Positions 47,931 to 59,527 are shown, counted from the first letter of the stretch. The stretch: DNA of 64,000 nucleotides from Streptomyces sp. NRRL F-5727 (GCF_000719555.1 NZ_JOGX01000007.1:145144-209143), one strand, 5' to 3'. Notes: generated by a model from the letters alone, not told the origin. Made by a program: numbers and translations.

Positions 47931-48758
47931 TTACGGATTCCGCTTCTCCGCCTCCCGCACCACCGGCAGCGCGTCCAGCACGATCCCGAACAGCTCCCGG
48001 TACGCCTCGCGCAGCTCCTCGTCCGTGCCGAGCTCCCGCTCGGTGCGCTCGCCCGCGACGGTCCGGTACAGCTTCCGGCCGCCGATGCTGACCCTGCCGT
48101 CCTCGGTGAGCAGGGAGCAGATCACCCCGCGGGTGAAGTGCGACTCCGGCGACGTCCGGTGGTACCAGGCACCGGCCTCGAAGTCCGCGAGCGCCCGCGG
48201 CCGCGGCTCCAGCCGGTACCGCGGCTTGCCGTCCCGCACCACGTCGAGGTCCCCGGCCGCCCCCGGGACCTCCTGGATCAGGAAGACCCCCGAGGGGTCG
48301 GCCTGCTCCCCGCGCTCGTCGAAGGCGAGCGGATGGTGGCTGTGGTCCCCGAACCCCACGTCGGCCAGCCACCGTCCCCCGTCCTCGGTCTCCACCAGCA
48401 GGGCCATGTGGTCGTACGGGATCCCCACCCGCCCGTCCGGGCCGAAGACCCGCGCCTGGAGCAGTTCGACCCGGTAGCCGAGCGCCCGCAGCAGCGCGGC
48501 GAACGCGGTGTTCAGCTCGTAACAGAACCCGCCCCGCCGGGCCACGGTCACCTTGTCGACCAGTGCCTTCTCGTCGAGGACGACGTCCTCCCCGAGGTGC
48601 AGGGACAGGTTCTCGAAGGGCACGGTCAGCAGGTGCCGCAGATGCAGCTCCCGCAGCGCCCCGGCGTCGGCCCGGTCCGGCCGCCCGGCGCCGATGCGCT
48701 CCAGATACTGCTCCACCACGGCCTCCGGCAGCACTGCCGGCTCTTCATGATCGGTCAT
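47931..48758 (-). CDS. Arylamine N-acetyltransferase
   Basis: A 275-aa enzyme moving acetyl from acetyl-CoA to arylamines. Catalytic triad C79 (RRGGFCYELN), H117 ('PYDHMALLV') and D133 ('WLADVGFGD') is complete, and length is normal. It might act in xenobiotic or amino-aromatic metabolism. It lies 27 bp downstream of the MFS gene and may be in the same operon. Confidence 0.92.
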   Translation of the reverse strand: MTDHEEPAVLPEAVVEQYLERIGAGRPDRADAGALRELHLRHLLTVPFENLSLHLGEDVVLDEKALVDKVTVARRGGFCYELNTAFAALLRALGYRVELLQARVFGPDGRVGIPYDHMALLVETEDGGRWLADVGFGDHSHHPLAFDERGEQADPSGVFLIQEVPGAAGDLDVVRDGKPRYRLEPRPRALADFEAGAWYHRTSPESHFTRGVICSLLTEDGRVSIGGRKLYRTVAGERTERELGTDEELREAYRELFGIVLDALPVVREAEKRNP

Positions 48759-48785
48759 GGGGGCAGTCTGCCCGCTCGACCGGTG

Positions 48786-50051
48786 TCACGGGGTGGCGGT
48801 GGCCTGTTCCCGTTCCCGGGTGGGCAGTTCGCGCATGCGCGGGAGGGGCGAGGGCAGCAGCCACAGGACCGCGAAGACCGCGCCCACGGTGGCGACCCAC
48901 AAGGTGGGGCGGACGCCTATCGCGGTGCCCAGCACACCGCCGACGAGGGCGCCGACCGGACGGAAGCCGTGGTTGAGGGTGCGGAAGGCGCCCATGACCC
49001 GGGCCCGCATGGTCTCGGGTATGAGGGCCATCTGGAACGAGCCGGCGGCCACGTCGACGATCATCACGCCGGCGCAGGACAGGAACTCGGCGGCGAAGAG
49101 CACGCCCGCGACGAGCGGCAGCGGCCCGTCGGCGGCGGGTATGAGGACCAGCGGCAGGGTGAAACCGACGAACCCGGCGACGAGGGAGCCGCCGATGCCG
49201 ATCCGGCGGACGACCGCGCCGCTGACCGCCGCGCCGATCAGACCGCCGACGGCCCCGGTGCCGAGGACCAGGCCGAGCAGTCCGGCGCCGAGCCCGAGGT
49301 CCTTGGTCACGTAGAGGACGAAGAGGGTGTGGAACATGTAGTTGAAGAACTGGACGGTGCCGGAGGCGGCGAAGAGCGCCCGCATCGACGGCTCCCGCAC
49401 CACCCAGCGGATCCCCTCGCTGAAGTGCCCCTTGGTCACGGGCGCCGGGGCGGGTTCGACCGGACGGATCTTCGCGAGGTAGCCGGCCGACACCAGGTAG
49501 GTGACGGCGTCGGCGAGCAGCGCCAGCGGGGCGGTGAGCACCTGCACCAGGATGCCGCCGATGCTGGGGCCGGCGAGCCAGGCCATCGAACGGCTGCCGT
49601 TCACCAGCGAGTTGGCCTGCACGAAGCGATCGGTGGGGACGAGGGTCGCGAAGATCGTGGAGTTGCAGACCTCGAAGAGCACCGACAGCGAGCCCACTCC
49701 CAGGGCGACGACGTAGAGCTGACCGAGGGTCAGCACGTCCAGGGCGTACGCGACGGGCAGGGTGACCAGCAGGGCGGCCCGGCCCAGATCGGTGGCGATC
49801 ATGATCCGGCGGCGGTTCGCCCGACGGTCGGCCCAGGCCCCGAAGGGCAGGTTGAGCAGGAGGGCCGGGAGGAGTTCGAGGGTCTTGAGCCAGCCCATCT
49901 GGGCCGCGTCGGCGCCGAGCACGAGCACGGCGGCGAGCGGCAGCGCCATGAGGGAGACCTGGTCGCCGACGAGCGAGACGGTCTGTCCCGTCCAGTAGCG
50001 GCGGAAGGTCCGCTCGCGCAGCAGCGCCGGAACCCGCGCGGTGAGACTCAT
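48786..50051 (-). CDS. MFS transporter (EntS/YfiS-like)
   Basis: A 421-aa protein with about 12 TM helices starting 'RRYWTGQTVSLVGDQVSLMALPLAAV', which is typical of the EntS-like MFS group. Motif A appears as 'PFGAWADRRANRRRIMI'. ATG at 50051 overlaps the stop of the ArsR-like regulator (ATGA), so the transporter is translationally coupled to its regulator. Substrate unknown, perhaps a small toxic compound or siderophore. Confidence 0.9.
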   Translation of the reverse strand: MSLTARVPALLRERTFRRYWTGQTVSLVGDQVSLMALPLAAVLVLGADAAQMGWLKTLELLPALLLNLPFGAWADRRANRRRIMIATDLGRAALLVTLPVAYALDVLTLGQLYVVALGVGSLSVLFEVCNSTIFATLVPTDRFVQANSLVNGSRSMAWLAGPSIGGILVQVLTAPLALLADAVTYLVSAGYLAKIRPVEPAPAPVTKGHFSEGIRWVVREPSMRALFAASGTVQFFNYMFHTLFVLYVTKDLGLGAGLLGLVLGTGAVGGLIGAAVSGAVVRRIGIGGSLVAGFVGFTLPLVLIPAADGPLPLVAGVLFAAEFLSCAGVMIVDVAAGSFQMALIPETMRARVMGAFRTLNHGFRPVGALVGGVLGTAIGVRPTLWVATVGAVFAVLWLLPSPLPRMRELPTREREQATATP

Positions 50052-50674
50052 CTCTGCCGTTCCTCCTTCTCGTCGATGTCCGGGTCCAGATAGGCGATCT
50101 TCAGGAAGCTGACGGGCTGCGCGCCCGGCGGGCGGAGCGACGGGTCGTCCTCGCGGTCCGCGTAGGCCCCGAGCAGCTCGTCGATCCGCTTTCCGAGGTC
50201 GGCGAGCTCCTCGGCGGTGAGGTAGACCAGGGCGTCCCCGAACAGCTCGGCCTCCCGCCACTCCTTCGACACGCCCGCCCGGTTCTCCAGCACCTGCGCG
50301 AACCGTCCGAAGTAGCGCTCGGCGACGGCCACGTTCAGCTCGTCGGCCGCCTGGGCGACCGACGGGTCGTCGCTGTAGCCGGGCCACTCGGTGTACCGGG
50401 CGGTGGCCCGCCAGGGCTTCTCCCGGCCGCGCCCGCCCGGCGCCTCCTCCACCAGCCCGTACTTGGCGAGTATCCGCAGGTGGTACGAGCAGCTGGCCAC
50501 CGATTCGCCGGTCAGCGCGGCGGCCCGGGTGGCGGTGAACGGCCCGTGCCGGCGGAGCAGCCCGACCAGGGTCATCCGCAACGGGTGGGCGTAGGCCCGC
50601 AGGGCCATGGGGTCGGTCAGCTGGATGCTGCGGGGCTGCTCGTCCCCGGGGAGCGGTGTGCTGTTCTCCGGCAT
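50048..50674 (-). CDS. ArsR-like helix-turn-helix regulator
   Basis: A 208-aa protein. The winged HTH is near the N-terminus ('ALRAYAHPLRMTLVGLLRRHGPFTATRAAALTGESVASCSYHLRIL' in pieces), followed by 'EAPGGRGREKPWRATARYTEW' (wing) and a helical C-terminal region, typical of HTH_20-type ArsR relatives. No metal-binding Cys pair is visible, so it is not a classic arsenic sensor. Overlaps the MFS gene. A low-GC promoter with TGTAAAG repeats lies directly upstream. Confidence 0.88.
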   Translation of the reverse strand: MPENSTPLPGDEQPRSIQLTDPMALRAYAHPLRMTLVGLLRRHGPFTATRAAALTGESVASCSYHLRILAKYGLVEEAPGGRGREKPWRATARYTEWPGYSDDPSVAQAADELNVAVAERYFGRFAQVLENRAGVSKEWREAELFGDALVYLTAEELADLGKRIDELLGAYADREDDPSLRPPGAQPVSFLKIAYLDPDIDEKEERQR

Positions 50675-50722
50675 GATGTAAAGCTATCTATAGAAAGACT
50701 TCTTTACAAGCATTCCTTTACA
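50675..50722 (-). promoter_or_regulatory. Low-GC promoter with repeated TGTAAAG elements
   Basis: Minus strand: TTGTAA (50709-50704), 17-nt spacer, TAGCTT (50686-50681), then 6 nt to the ATG: a leaderless arrangement. TGTAAAG occurs on the plus strand at 50678-50684, and CTTTACA at 50702-50708 and 50716-50722, making an inverted repeat (17-nt spacer) and a direct repeat, candidate operator for the regulator itself. Confidence 0.65.
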
Positions 50723-50736
50723 AGCACGCTCCACCG

Positions 50737-53214
50737 TCACCACCCCCGCGCCACGGCCACCAGCTCCTCCCCCGCACCCGCCACCGCGATCGCCCCGTCC
50801 CGGTCGGTCCGCAGCACCCGCGCCCCACCCGCCCGCAGCGCCGACAGCGTCCTCGGATGCGGATGCCCGTACGGGTTCTGGCTCCCCGCGGACACCAGCG
50901 CCAGTCGCGGCCGCACCGCCGCCGTCAGCCCCGGATCCTGGTGCGCGGACCCGTGGTGCGCCACCTTCAGCACGTCCACCGCCCCCAGCTCCGGGTGCGC
51001 CCGCCACAGCGCCCGCTGCGCCGGCGGCTCCAGATCGCCGAGGAGCAGCAGACTCACCCCGCCCGGTCCCCGGACCAGCAGCGTGACGCTGGCGTCGTTC
51101 GGTCCGCCGTCCGGCGGCCCCGGCCCCGGAGGCGGCCACAGCACCCGCCACTCCAGCACCCCGGCCCGCCGCCGTTCCCCCGCCTCGGCCCGTACCACCG
51201 GCACCCCCGCGGCCCCGGCCACCCGCCGGACGAACTCCGCCTGCCCCGGCGGCTCGTCGAGCCCCGTCACCTGAACCGCACCCACGGCCCGCCCCTTCAA
51301 CACCCCCGGAAGCCCGGCCACATGGTCGGCGTGGAAGTGGGTCAGCACCAGCAACGGAACGTGCCTCACCTCCAGTTCGCGAAGGCAGCGGTCCACCGCC
51401 GCCGGATCCGGACCCGCGTCCACCACCACCCCCGCACCCTCGCCCGCCGAGAGCACCAGGGCGTCCCCCTGACCCACCTGACACATCGCGAACAGCCAGC
51501 CCGGCGGCGGCCATCCGGTGACCCAGCGCACCAGCGGCACCGGCCGCACCACCACGAGCACCAGCGCCACGGCCACCCCGACCACCAGCCAGCGCCGGTA
51601 CCGCACCCGCCGCACGCCGGCCACCACCGCTCCCGTGACGAGCGCCAGCGCCGCCCCGCCCCACCAGCCGCCGGGCCAGGCCAGCTCCGCGCCGGGCAGC
51701 TCCGCACCCGCCCGGGCCACCCCGGCGATCCACCCGGCCGGCCACCCCGCCACCCACGCCACCCCCGCCGCGCCCGCCGCCCACACCGGCGCCAGCGCGA
51801 GCGCCGCGAACCCGAACACCGTCGCGGGCGCCACCGCCAGCTCCGCGAAGAGGTTCGCCGGAATCGCCACCAGACTCATCCGGCCCGCGAAGACCACCAC
51901 CACCGGCGCGGTCACCGCCTGCGCCGCGAGCGCGGCCGCCAGCGCCTCCGCGAGCCGGCCCGGCATCCCACGCCGCCGCAGCGCCTCGCTCCACCCCGGC
52001 GCCACCACCAGCAGCGCCCCGGTGGCCAGCACGGACAGCAGGAACCCGTAACTCCGTGCCAGCCACGGGTCGTACAGCACCAGCAACAGCACCACCGCGG
52101 CCAGCGCCGGAATCAGCGACCTCCTGCGCCCGGTGGCGACGGCCAGCAGCGCCACCAGCCCACACGCCGCCGCCCGCAGCACGCTCGGCTCCGGCCGGCA
52201 CACCACCACGAACGCCAGCGTCAGCCCCGCGCCCGCCAGCGCCGTCCCGCGCAGCGAGAGCCCGATCCGGGGAGCGAGCCCGCCCCGCTCCACCCGCCGC
52301 GCCCGCCCCGGTCGCCCGACGAGCAGCAGCAACACGATCGACAGGTTGCTTCCTGATACAGCCAGCAAGTGCGTGAGGTCCGTCGCTTCGAAGGCGTCCC
52401 GCAACTTGGTGCCGATCCGGGAGGTGTCCCCGACGACCAGGCCCGGCAGCAGCGCCCGCGCGTCCGGGGCGAGCCCGTCCGTCGCCTCCCGCAGCCCGGC
52501 CCGGAGTTCACCCGCGGTCCGCTGGAGGGCGCTCGGCGGACCCACGACCCTCGGCGGCCCCGACCCGGCCTTCAGCACGGCCGCGTACGGATCCCCGGGC
52601 TCCCTGGGCGGCGCGAAACGGGCACCGACCCGCAGCCGCGTCGACGGCAGCAGCCCCAGCCAGGCGTCCCGCCCCTCCCCCGGCGGCACGATCAGCAGCA
52701 CCGGCGCCCGCGTCCGCAGGGCCGTGCCGCCCGCCCGCTCCACCCGCACCACCTCGGCGTCCATCACCACCGACACCGGCACCATCGCCCGCCCGCTCAC
52801 CCGGGGCCGGGTGAGCCGGGGATCCGAGGTGACCGTCACCTCGACCCAGGCCCTGCCGTACTCCTGCGCCAGCACGGGCACCGGACCGCGCCGCAGGTCC
52901 GCCGCGTGCAGCCCCGCCGACGCCGCCCCCGCGGCGGCGCACAGCAGCACCCCGCCCCAGGCCGTGGCCCGCAGCCGCCACCCCGGCGACCTCGCCCCCT
53001 CCCCGGCACCCCCATCCGGCGCGGGATCCCGCGCCCCGGTCAGCCGCCGCGCCACCGTCGGCGTCAGCAGCGCAGCCGCCCCGGCGAGACAGAGCCCCAC
53101 CCCGGCGACGGTCCACCAGCCGGTCACGCCCAGCGCCACGGCGGCGGCCGCCCAGGCGGCCAGCGCGGGCGGAACCAGCCTCAGATCGGTGGTCTCCCGC
53201 TCGCCCCGGTTCAT
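50737..53214 (-). CDS. comEC: ComEC/Rec2-family competence protein
   Basis: An 825-aa membrane protein for DNA transport. About 10 or more TM helices; 'LTHLLAVSGSNLSIVLLLLVG' is the Competence-domain motif (about residues 275-300). The C-terminal MBL-like domain has 'LTHFHADHVAGLPG' (HxHxDH) and 'VDVLKVAHHGSAHQDP'. The N-terminal DUF4131-type part ('PVLAQEYGRAWVEVTV') is present. Overlaps comEA by 4 bp (53211-53214). Streptomyces is not classically competent, so its role may be in conjugal or other DNA processes. Confidence 0.93.
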   Translation of the reverse strand: MNRGERETTDLRLVPPALAAWAAAAVALGVTGWWTVAGVGLCLAGAAALLTPTVARRLTGARDPAPDGGAGEGARSPGWRLRATAWGGVLLCAAAGAASAGLHAADLRRGPVPVLAQEYGRAWVEVTVTSDPRLTRPRVSGRAMVPVSVVMDAEVVRVERAGGTALRTRAPVLLIVPPGEGRDAWLGLLPSTRLRVGARFAPPREPGDPYAAVLKAGSGPPRVVGPPSALQRTAGELRAGLREATDGLAPDARALLPGLVVGDTSRIGTKLRDAFEATDLTHLLAVSGSNLSIVLLLLVGRPGRARRVERGGLAPRIGLSLRGTALAGAGLTLAFVVVCRPEPSVLRAAACGLVALLAVATGRRRSLIPALAAVVLLLVLYDPWLARSYGFLLSVLATGALLVVAPGWSEALRRRGMPGRLAEALAAALAAQAVTAPVVVVFAGRMSLVAIPANLFAELAVAPATVFGFAALALAPVWAAGAAGVAWVAGWPAGWIAGVARAGAELPGAELAWPGGWWGGAALALVTGAVVAGVRRVRYRRWLVVGVAVALVLVVVRPVPLVRWVTGWPPPGWLFAMCQVGQGDALVLSAGEGAGVVVDAGPDPAAVDRCLRELEVRHVPLLVLTHFHADHVAGLPGVLKGRAVGAVQVTGLDEPPGQAEFVRRVAGAAGVPVVRAEAGERRRAGVLEWRVLWPPPGPGPPDGGPNDASVTLLVRGPGGVSLLLLGDLEPPAQRALWRAHPELGAVDVLKVAHHGSAHQDPGLTAAVRPRLALVSAGSQNPYGHPHPRTLSALRAGGARVLRTDRDGAIAVAGAGEELVAVARGW

Positions 53215-54215
53215 GGCCGCACCAGCGGCTGGAGGTCCGCGTAGCGCCGCTCTCCGATCCCGTCGACCTCGCGCAGCTCCTCGACCGAACGGAACCCGCC
53301 GTGCTCCGTCCGGTGGTCGACCAGGCGCCGGGCGAGCACCGGCCCCACCCCCGGCAGGCCGTCGAACTGCTCGACCGTCGCCGTGTTGAGGCTCAACGGC
53401 ACACCGCCCCCGCTCGCCCCGGCCCCCGTACCAGTCCCTCCCCCGCCCGACCCCGCAGCGGCCGCCGCTGCCGGCACCCCGACGAGCACCTGCTCACCGT
53501 CGAAGAGCACCCGAGCCCGGTTCAGCCCCGTCAGATCCGCCCCCGCCCGCACCCCTCCCGCCGCCCGCAGCGCGTCCGCGACCCGCGACCCGGCCGGCAA
53601 GGTCAGCACCCCCGGCCTGCGTACCTTCCCTCCCACGTCCACGACGACCTCCGCCGAGGCGCCACCGCTCCCGACGGAGGCCGACGCCGAGACCGAGACC
53701 GACGGAGGCGAGGCCACCACCGGCGCGACCTGGACGACCTCCGGCGCACGGACCTGCTCCGGCCGTCCCGCCCAGAAGAACCCTCCCGCCGCGCAGGCGG
53801 CCACCCCCAGAACCACCGCCAGCGCCGCCAACGACCGCGGCTCAAGCCCGCACCGCGTCTGCACCCACAACGGCAGCCGCTCCCGCACCGCCTGCCGCCA
53901 CCGCCGCTCCCCCACACCGGAGGCCGTCGGCTCCTCGACCACCGGCTCCTCAGCCACCACGGGATCGGGAACCGGCGGCGGAAACAGGGCGTCCCCCCGC
54001 TCCCGTACGACCCCCGTCCCGCCCCCACCCCGCCCCGGCGGCGCGAGCACCCGCCGCACCCGCGCCCGCCGACGGGCCCGCCCGGGCGGCGCACCCCGAC
54101 GAGGCCCCGTGAGCCCGCCCGAGGAGCCCGAGGCACGAGACGAAGAAGAAACAGGAACAGCGGACGACGAAGACGATGAAAGCGAAGAAGGCGAAGAAGC
54201 CGTACGAAGATCCAT
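53211..54215 (-). CDS. comEA: ComEA-like DNA-binding protein
   Basis: A 334-aa protein. A Ser/Arg-rich cytoplasmic N-terminus (about 110 residues) precedes one TM helix ('LAALAVVLGVAACAAGGFFWAG', about residues 127-148). A SLBB-like domain follows ('VVVDVGGKVRRPGVLTLPAGSRVADALRAAGG' in pieces), then a Gly-rich linker and a C-terminal helix-hairpin-helix pair ('LNTATVEQFDGLPGVGPVLARRLVDHR', 'VEELREVDGIGERRYADL' in pieces) that binds DNA. ATG at 54215, 7 nt after TACCGT, so probably leaderless. The long N-terminal extension is unusual. Confidence 0.9.
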   Translation of the reverse strand: MDLRTASSPSSLSSSSSSAVPVSSSSRASGSSGGLTGPRRGAPPGRARRRARVRRVLAPPGRGGGGTGVVRERGDALFPPPVPDPVVAEEPVVEEPTASGVGERRWRQAVRERLPLWVQTRCGLEPRSLAALAVVLGVAACAAGGFFWAGRPEQVRAPEVVQVAPVVASPPSVSVSASASVGSGGASAEVVVDVGGKVRRPGVLTLPAGSRVADALRAAGGVRAGADLTGLNRARVLFDGEQVLVGVPAAAAAAGSGGGGTGTGAGASGGGVPLSLNTATVEQFDGLPGVGPVLARRLVDHRTEHGGFRSVEELREVDGIGERRYADLQPLVRP

Positions 54216-54325
54216 AGCTGCGACGGTAGGGTCCGCCACCGCCCCGTGCCGTCGCCGCCCAACCCCCGTGGACAGCCTCGCGCTTGTGGACAAGTCGCTC
54301 ACCCACAAGAGTGAGCGCCCCCGTC

Positions 54326-55171
54326 TCAGCGCGGCGAGACGACCACCGCGAGCAGCCCCGGACCCGTGTGCGCGCCGATGACCGCGCCGACCTCGCTGAC
54401 GTGCAGGTCGGCGAGGCCCGGCACCCGCTCCCGGAGGCGTTCGGCCAGCGCGTCGGCCCGCTCCGGCGCGGAGAGGTGGTGTACGGCGATGTCGACCGGC
54501 CCGGAGCCGGCCTGCTCGACGGCCAGCTCCTCCAGCCGTCCGATCGCCTTGGAGGCGGTCCGCACCTTCTCCCGCAGTTCGATGCGGCCGCCGTCGAGTT
54601 CGAGGAGCGGCTTCACCGCGAGCGCGGAGCCCAGCAGTGCCTGCGCGGTCCCGATCCGCCCGCCCCGGCGCAGGTAGTCCAGCGTGTCGACGTAGAAGTA
54701 GGCGGAGGTGCCCCCGGCGCGCTTCTCGGCCGCCGCGACCGCCTCGTCGAGCGAGCCGCCGGCCTCCACGGTCTCCGCCGCGGCGAGGGCGCAGAAGCCG
54801 AGGGCCATGCCGATCATGCGGGTGTCCACGACCCGTACGGGAACGGGGGCGTCCTTCGCCGCGAGCACGGCGGCGTCGTAGGTGCCGGAGACCTCGGCGG
54901 AGAGGTGGAGGGAGACGATCCCGCGCGCGCCCGCCTCCGCGGCCTCGCGGTAGGTGGCGGCGAAGACCTCGGGGCTGGGCCGGGAGGTGGTGACGGACCG
55001 CCGCTTCTGCAGCGCCTCGGCGAGCGATCTGGCGGAGATCTCGGTGCCCTCCAGGAGGGCGCGGTCGCCGATGACGACGGTCAGCGGGACCGCGGTGATG
55101 GCGTGCCGCTCCATCGTCTGGGGTGGCAGGTAGGCCGTTGAATCGGTGACGATCGCGACATGCCGGGACAT
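54326..55171 (-). CDS. DegV family fatty-acid-binding protein
   Basis: A 281-aa protein. 'VAIVTDSTAYLPP' at the N-terminus, 'TTSRPSPEVFAATYREA', 'IVSLHLSAEVSGTYDAAVLAA' and 'TLDYLRRGGRIGTAQALLG' are diagnostic for DegV proteins, which bind fatty acids (as FakB partners of a fatty-acid kinase). No kinase gene is next to it. In the standard position between comEA and leuS. Confidence 0.92.
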   Translation of the reverse strand: MSRHVAIVTDSTAYLPPQTMERHAITAVPLTVVIGDRALLEGTEISARSLAEALQKRRSVTTSRPSPEVFAATYREAAEAGARGIVSLHLSAEVSGTYDAAVLAAKDAPVPVRVVDTRMIGMALGFCALAAAETVEAGGSLDEAVAAAEKRAGGTSAYFYVDTLDYLRRGGRIGTAQALLGSALAVKPLLELDGGRIELREKVRTASKAIGRLEELAVEQAGSGPVDIAVHHLSAPERADALAERLRERVPGLADLHVSEVGAVIGAHTGPGLLAVVVSPR

Positions 55172-55271
55172 GAGCGGGAGGTTACCCGCCGCGACCGCCG
55201 CTCGGCAGCCCGGCCCCGCTCACAGCCGGTCCGACCATCCCACGGGAAACCCGTCCGGTGCCGGCGGAGGG

Positions 55272-56072
55272 TCAGCCGGCGGACTCGGGGCGGGCCGTCT
55301 TCTCCCACGGGTAAGCGGTCGTCCGGGGGTCGGGCGCGGTGATCGCCTGCGGCTCCTCCGCGGCCTGCGACTGCCCCCGCGAAGCCCGCTGCTGCCCGTC
55401 CGAAGCCGGCGACTGCTCCTGTGAGGTCTGCTGCCGCCGGGGCGAGGGCTGCTCTCCGTGCGGCCCGGGCGCCGTCTCGTACCAGGCCGTCTGCGCGGCC
55501 TCCGGCGCGGCCGTGCCCTGTTCGGCGGTGGTCCAGTGGCGCAGCGCGCCCGTCTCGACGTCGATCTGGGCGCTCAGCGTGTCCAGGTCGTCGTCGGCGA
55601 ACCGCTGGGCGCGGTCGCGGGCGGCCCGGCGGAGCGCGTCGGCGGAGCTGGTGATCCGCTCGGTCCGCTCGGTGAGCGCGGGCAGCTGCCCGGCCACGTA
55701 CGCCTTGTCGGGCTCCCGCTCCAGTCGCTTGAGGTCCTCGTCCAGCTCACGGCCGTGAGCGCTGAGCCGGCCGAAGAGGTCGAGCGACTCCCGCAGCGAG
55801 GCGTCCTCGACGGCCCCCGCCTGGAGCGCGTCCTGGGTGGCGCGCATCGAGGTGCGCAGCGAGAGCCGCAGCTTGGCCAGCTCGGCGGCGACCCCGACCT
55901 GGCCGAGGCTCTTGGCCCGCAGCGTGGTGTCCTCGACGGTGCGGCGGGCCTGGTCGAGGGTGCGGTCGACGCCGCGCTTGGCCGCCTTGACCACCTTCAC
56001 CGTGGCGTAGACACCGAGCGCCACGAACGAAAGGAAGAGCAGCGCCAGGATCGTGACAATCGCGGCTTCCAT
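55272..56072 (-). CDS. Membrane-anchored coiled-coil protein
   Basis: A 266-aa protein with one N-terminal TM helix ('EAAIVTILALLFLSFVALGVYATVKVVK', residues about 2-28). A long helical coiled-coil region follows (about 30-165: 'RRTVEDTTLRAKSLGQVGVAAELAKLRLSLR' in pieces). The C-terminal 90 residues are Gln/Ser/Pro-rich and disordered. GAGGAG precedes ATG at 56072. No known family. It lies between leuS and degV on the same strand but beyond the leuS terminator. Confidence 0.6.
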   Translation of the reverse strand: MEAAIVTILALLFLSFVALGVYATVKVVKAAKRGVDRTLDQARRTVEDTTLRAKSLGQVGVAAELAKLRLSLRTSMRATQDALQAGAVEDASLRESLDLFGRLSAHGRELDEDLKRLEREPDKAYVAGQLPALTERTERITSSADALRRAARDRAQRFADDDLDTLSAQIDVETGALRHWTTAEQGTAAPEAAQTAWYETAPGPHGEQPSPRRQQTSQEQSPASDGQQRASRGQSQAAEEPQAITAPDPRTTAYPWEKTARPESAG

Positions 56073-56133
56073 GTGCGTCGCTCCTCGGGTGCGTCGGCGT
56101 CCCACGGGTGTGGTTCTTCCACGGTAAACGGAA

Positions 56134-56189
56134 CGGGCAGGCCGGAGGTTCCATCGGAACCCCCAACCTGCCCGTAGGGGAAACCCCTA
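56134..56189 (-). terminator. leuS terminator
   Basis: CGGGCAGG (56134-56141) / CCTGCCCG (56167-56174) with further pairing inside (GGTTCC/GGAACC), followed on the minus strand by TTCCGTTT. A second hairpin, TAGGGG-AAA-CCCCTA, lies at 56175-56189. Confidence 0.85.
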
Positions 56190-56204
56190 GTCGTGTCGTG
56201 GCAC

Positions 56205-59069
<2,865 letters not shown>

Positions 59070-59125
59070 GGTCCTAGAAGCTCCATCGATCGTCTCTGCC
59101 CACTGCCACGAACTGCCACGAAATG

Positions 59126-59150
59126 AAAAATCCCCTCGCACAGGAGGGGA
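59126..59150 (-). terminator. Intrinsic terminator in the leuS leader
   Basis: Perfect 7-bp stem TCCCCTC (59131-59137) / GAGGGGA (59144-59150) with a 6-nt loop, followed on the minus strand by TTTTT (59130-59126). A T-run is rare in this window. It lies 57 bp upstream of the leuS ATG, inside the leader, so it acts before leuS, not after it. Confidence 0.8.
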
Positions 59151-59163
59151 CGCCGCGCCGACT

Positions 59164-59189
59164 CCGACGGGATCTCTTCCGCCCGTCGG
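59164..59189 (-). promoter_or_regulatory. Leader hairpin upstream of the leuS terminator
   Basis: CCGACGGG (59164-59171) / CCCGTCGG (59182-59189), an 8-bp stem 7 nt beyond the leader-peptide stop. A ribosome reaching the stop would cover it, while one stalled at the Leu codons would leave it free, as expected for a ribosome-controlled switch. I could not draw the full competing fold by eye. Confidence 0.55.
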
Positions 59190-59195
59190 GACTGA

Positions 59196-59234
59196 TCAGC
59201 GCGGCTCGATAAGCAGGAGGCGTACGGCACGCAT
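59196..59234 (-). CDS. leuS leader peptide
   Basis: A 12-codon ORF MRAVRLLLIEPR followed by TGA, with three consecutive Leu codons (CTC CTG CTT). It is followed by a hairpin and an intrinsic terminator and then leuS (start 127 bp further). TACCCT lies 6 nt before its ATG with no Shine-Dalgarno, so the transcript is probably leaderless at this ATG. Likely function: sense leucyl-tRNA charging by ribosome stalling. Confidence 0.65.
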   Translation of the reverse strand: MRAVRLLLIEPR

Positions 59235-59343
59235 GGCGCCAGGGTACCGCAGCGCCCACACGGGCCGCATCGACGTCCGCGGGGCGACACCGGCCTTCCG
59301 GGGCGCGAAGGCGGCCGGGGCACGAGATCTGCCGGGGAACGAA

Positions 59344-59376
59344 GAAGCGGGCCATCCGACCCGGATGACCCGCTTC
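59344..59376 (-). terminator. Terminator after the first tRNA-Ala gene
   Basis: GAAGCGGG / CCCGCTTC outer arms with CATCC / GGATG inner pairing; it lies just downstream of tRNA-Ala copy 1 on the minus strand. Confidence 0.7.
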
Positions 59377-59383
59377 CCGTCTG

Positions 59384-59456
59384 TGGAGCTAAGGAGAATT
59401 GAACTCCTGACCTCCTGCATGCCATGCAGGCGCTCTACCAACTGAGCTATAGCCCC
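59384..59456 (-). tRNA. tRNA-Ala (GGC), copy 1
   Basis: Minus-strand 73 nt starting GGGGCTATAGCTCAG. Acceptor GGGGCTA/TAGCTCC with one G-T pair; anticodon loop ATGGCAT gives anticodon GGC; T-arm GGAG-TTCAATT-CTCC. CCA is not encoded. Identical to copies 2 and 3. Confidence 0.95.
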
Positions 59457-59480
59457 TCAATGCGGCATATCAGCGTACCG

Positions 59481-59526
59481 CAGAAGTGCGGAGAGCCATC
59501 CGGTGTGGATGGCCCGTCTGCCTTCT
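59481..59526 (-). terminator. Terminator-like hairpin after tRNA-Ala copy 2
   Basis: GCCATCC-GGTGT-GGATGGC inner stem (59495-59513) with CAGAAG / CTTCTG further out. Just downstream of copy 2 on the minus strand. Confidence 0.55.
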
Positions 59527-59527
59527 G

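Noticed and set aside
50737..54215. Evidence for natural competence
   Set aside because: comEC and comEA alone are not enough; both occur in many non-competent Streptomyces, and no pilus genes are seen here.
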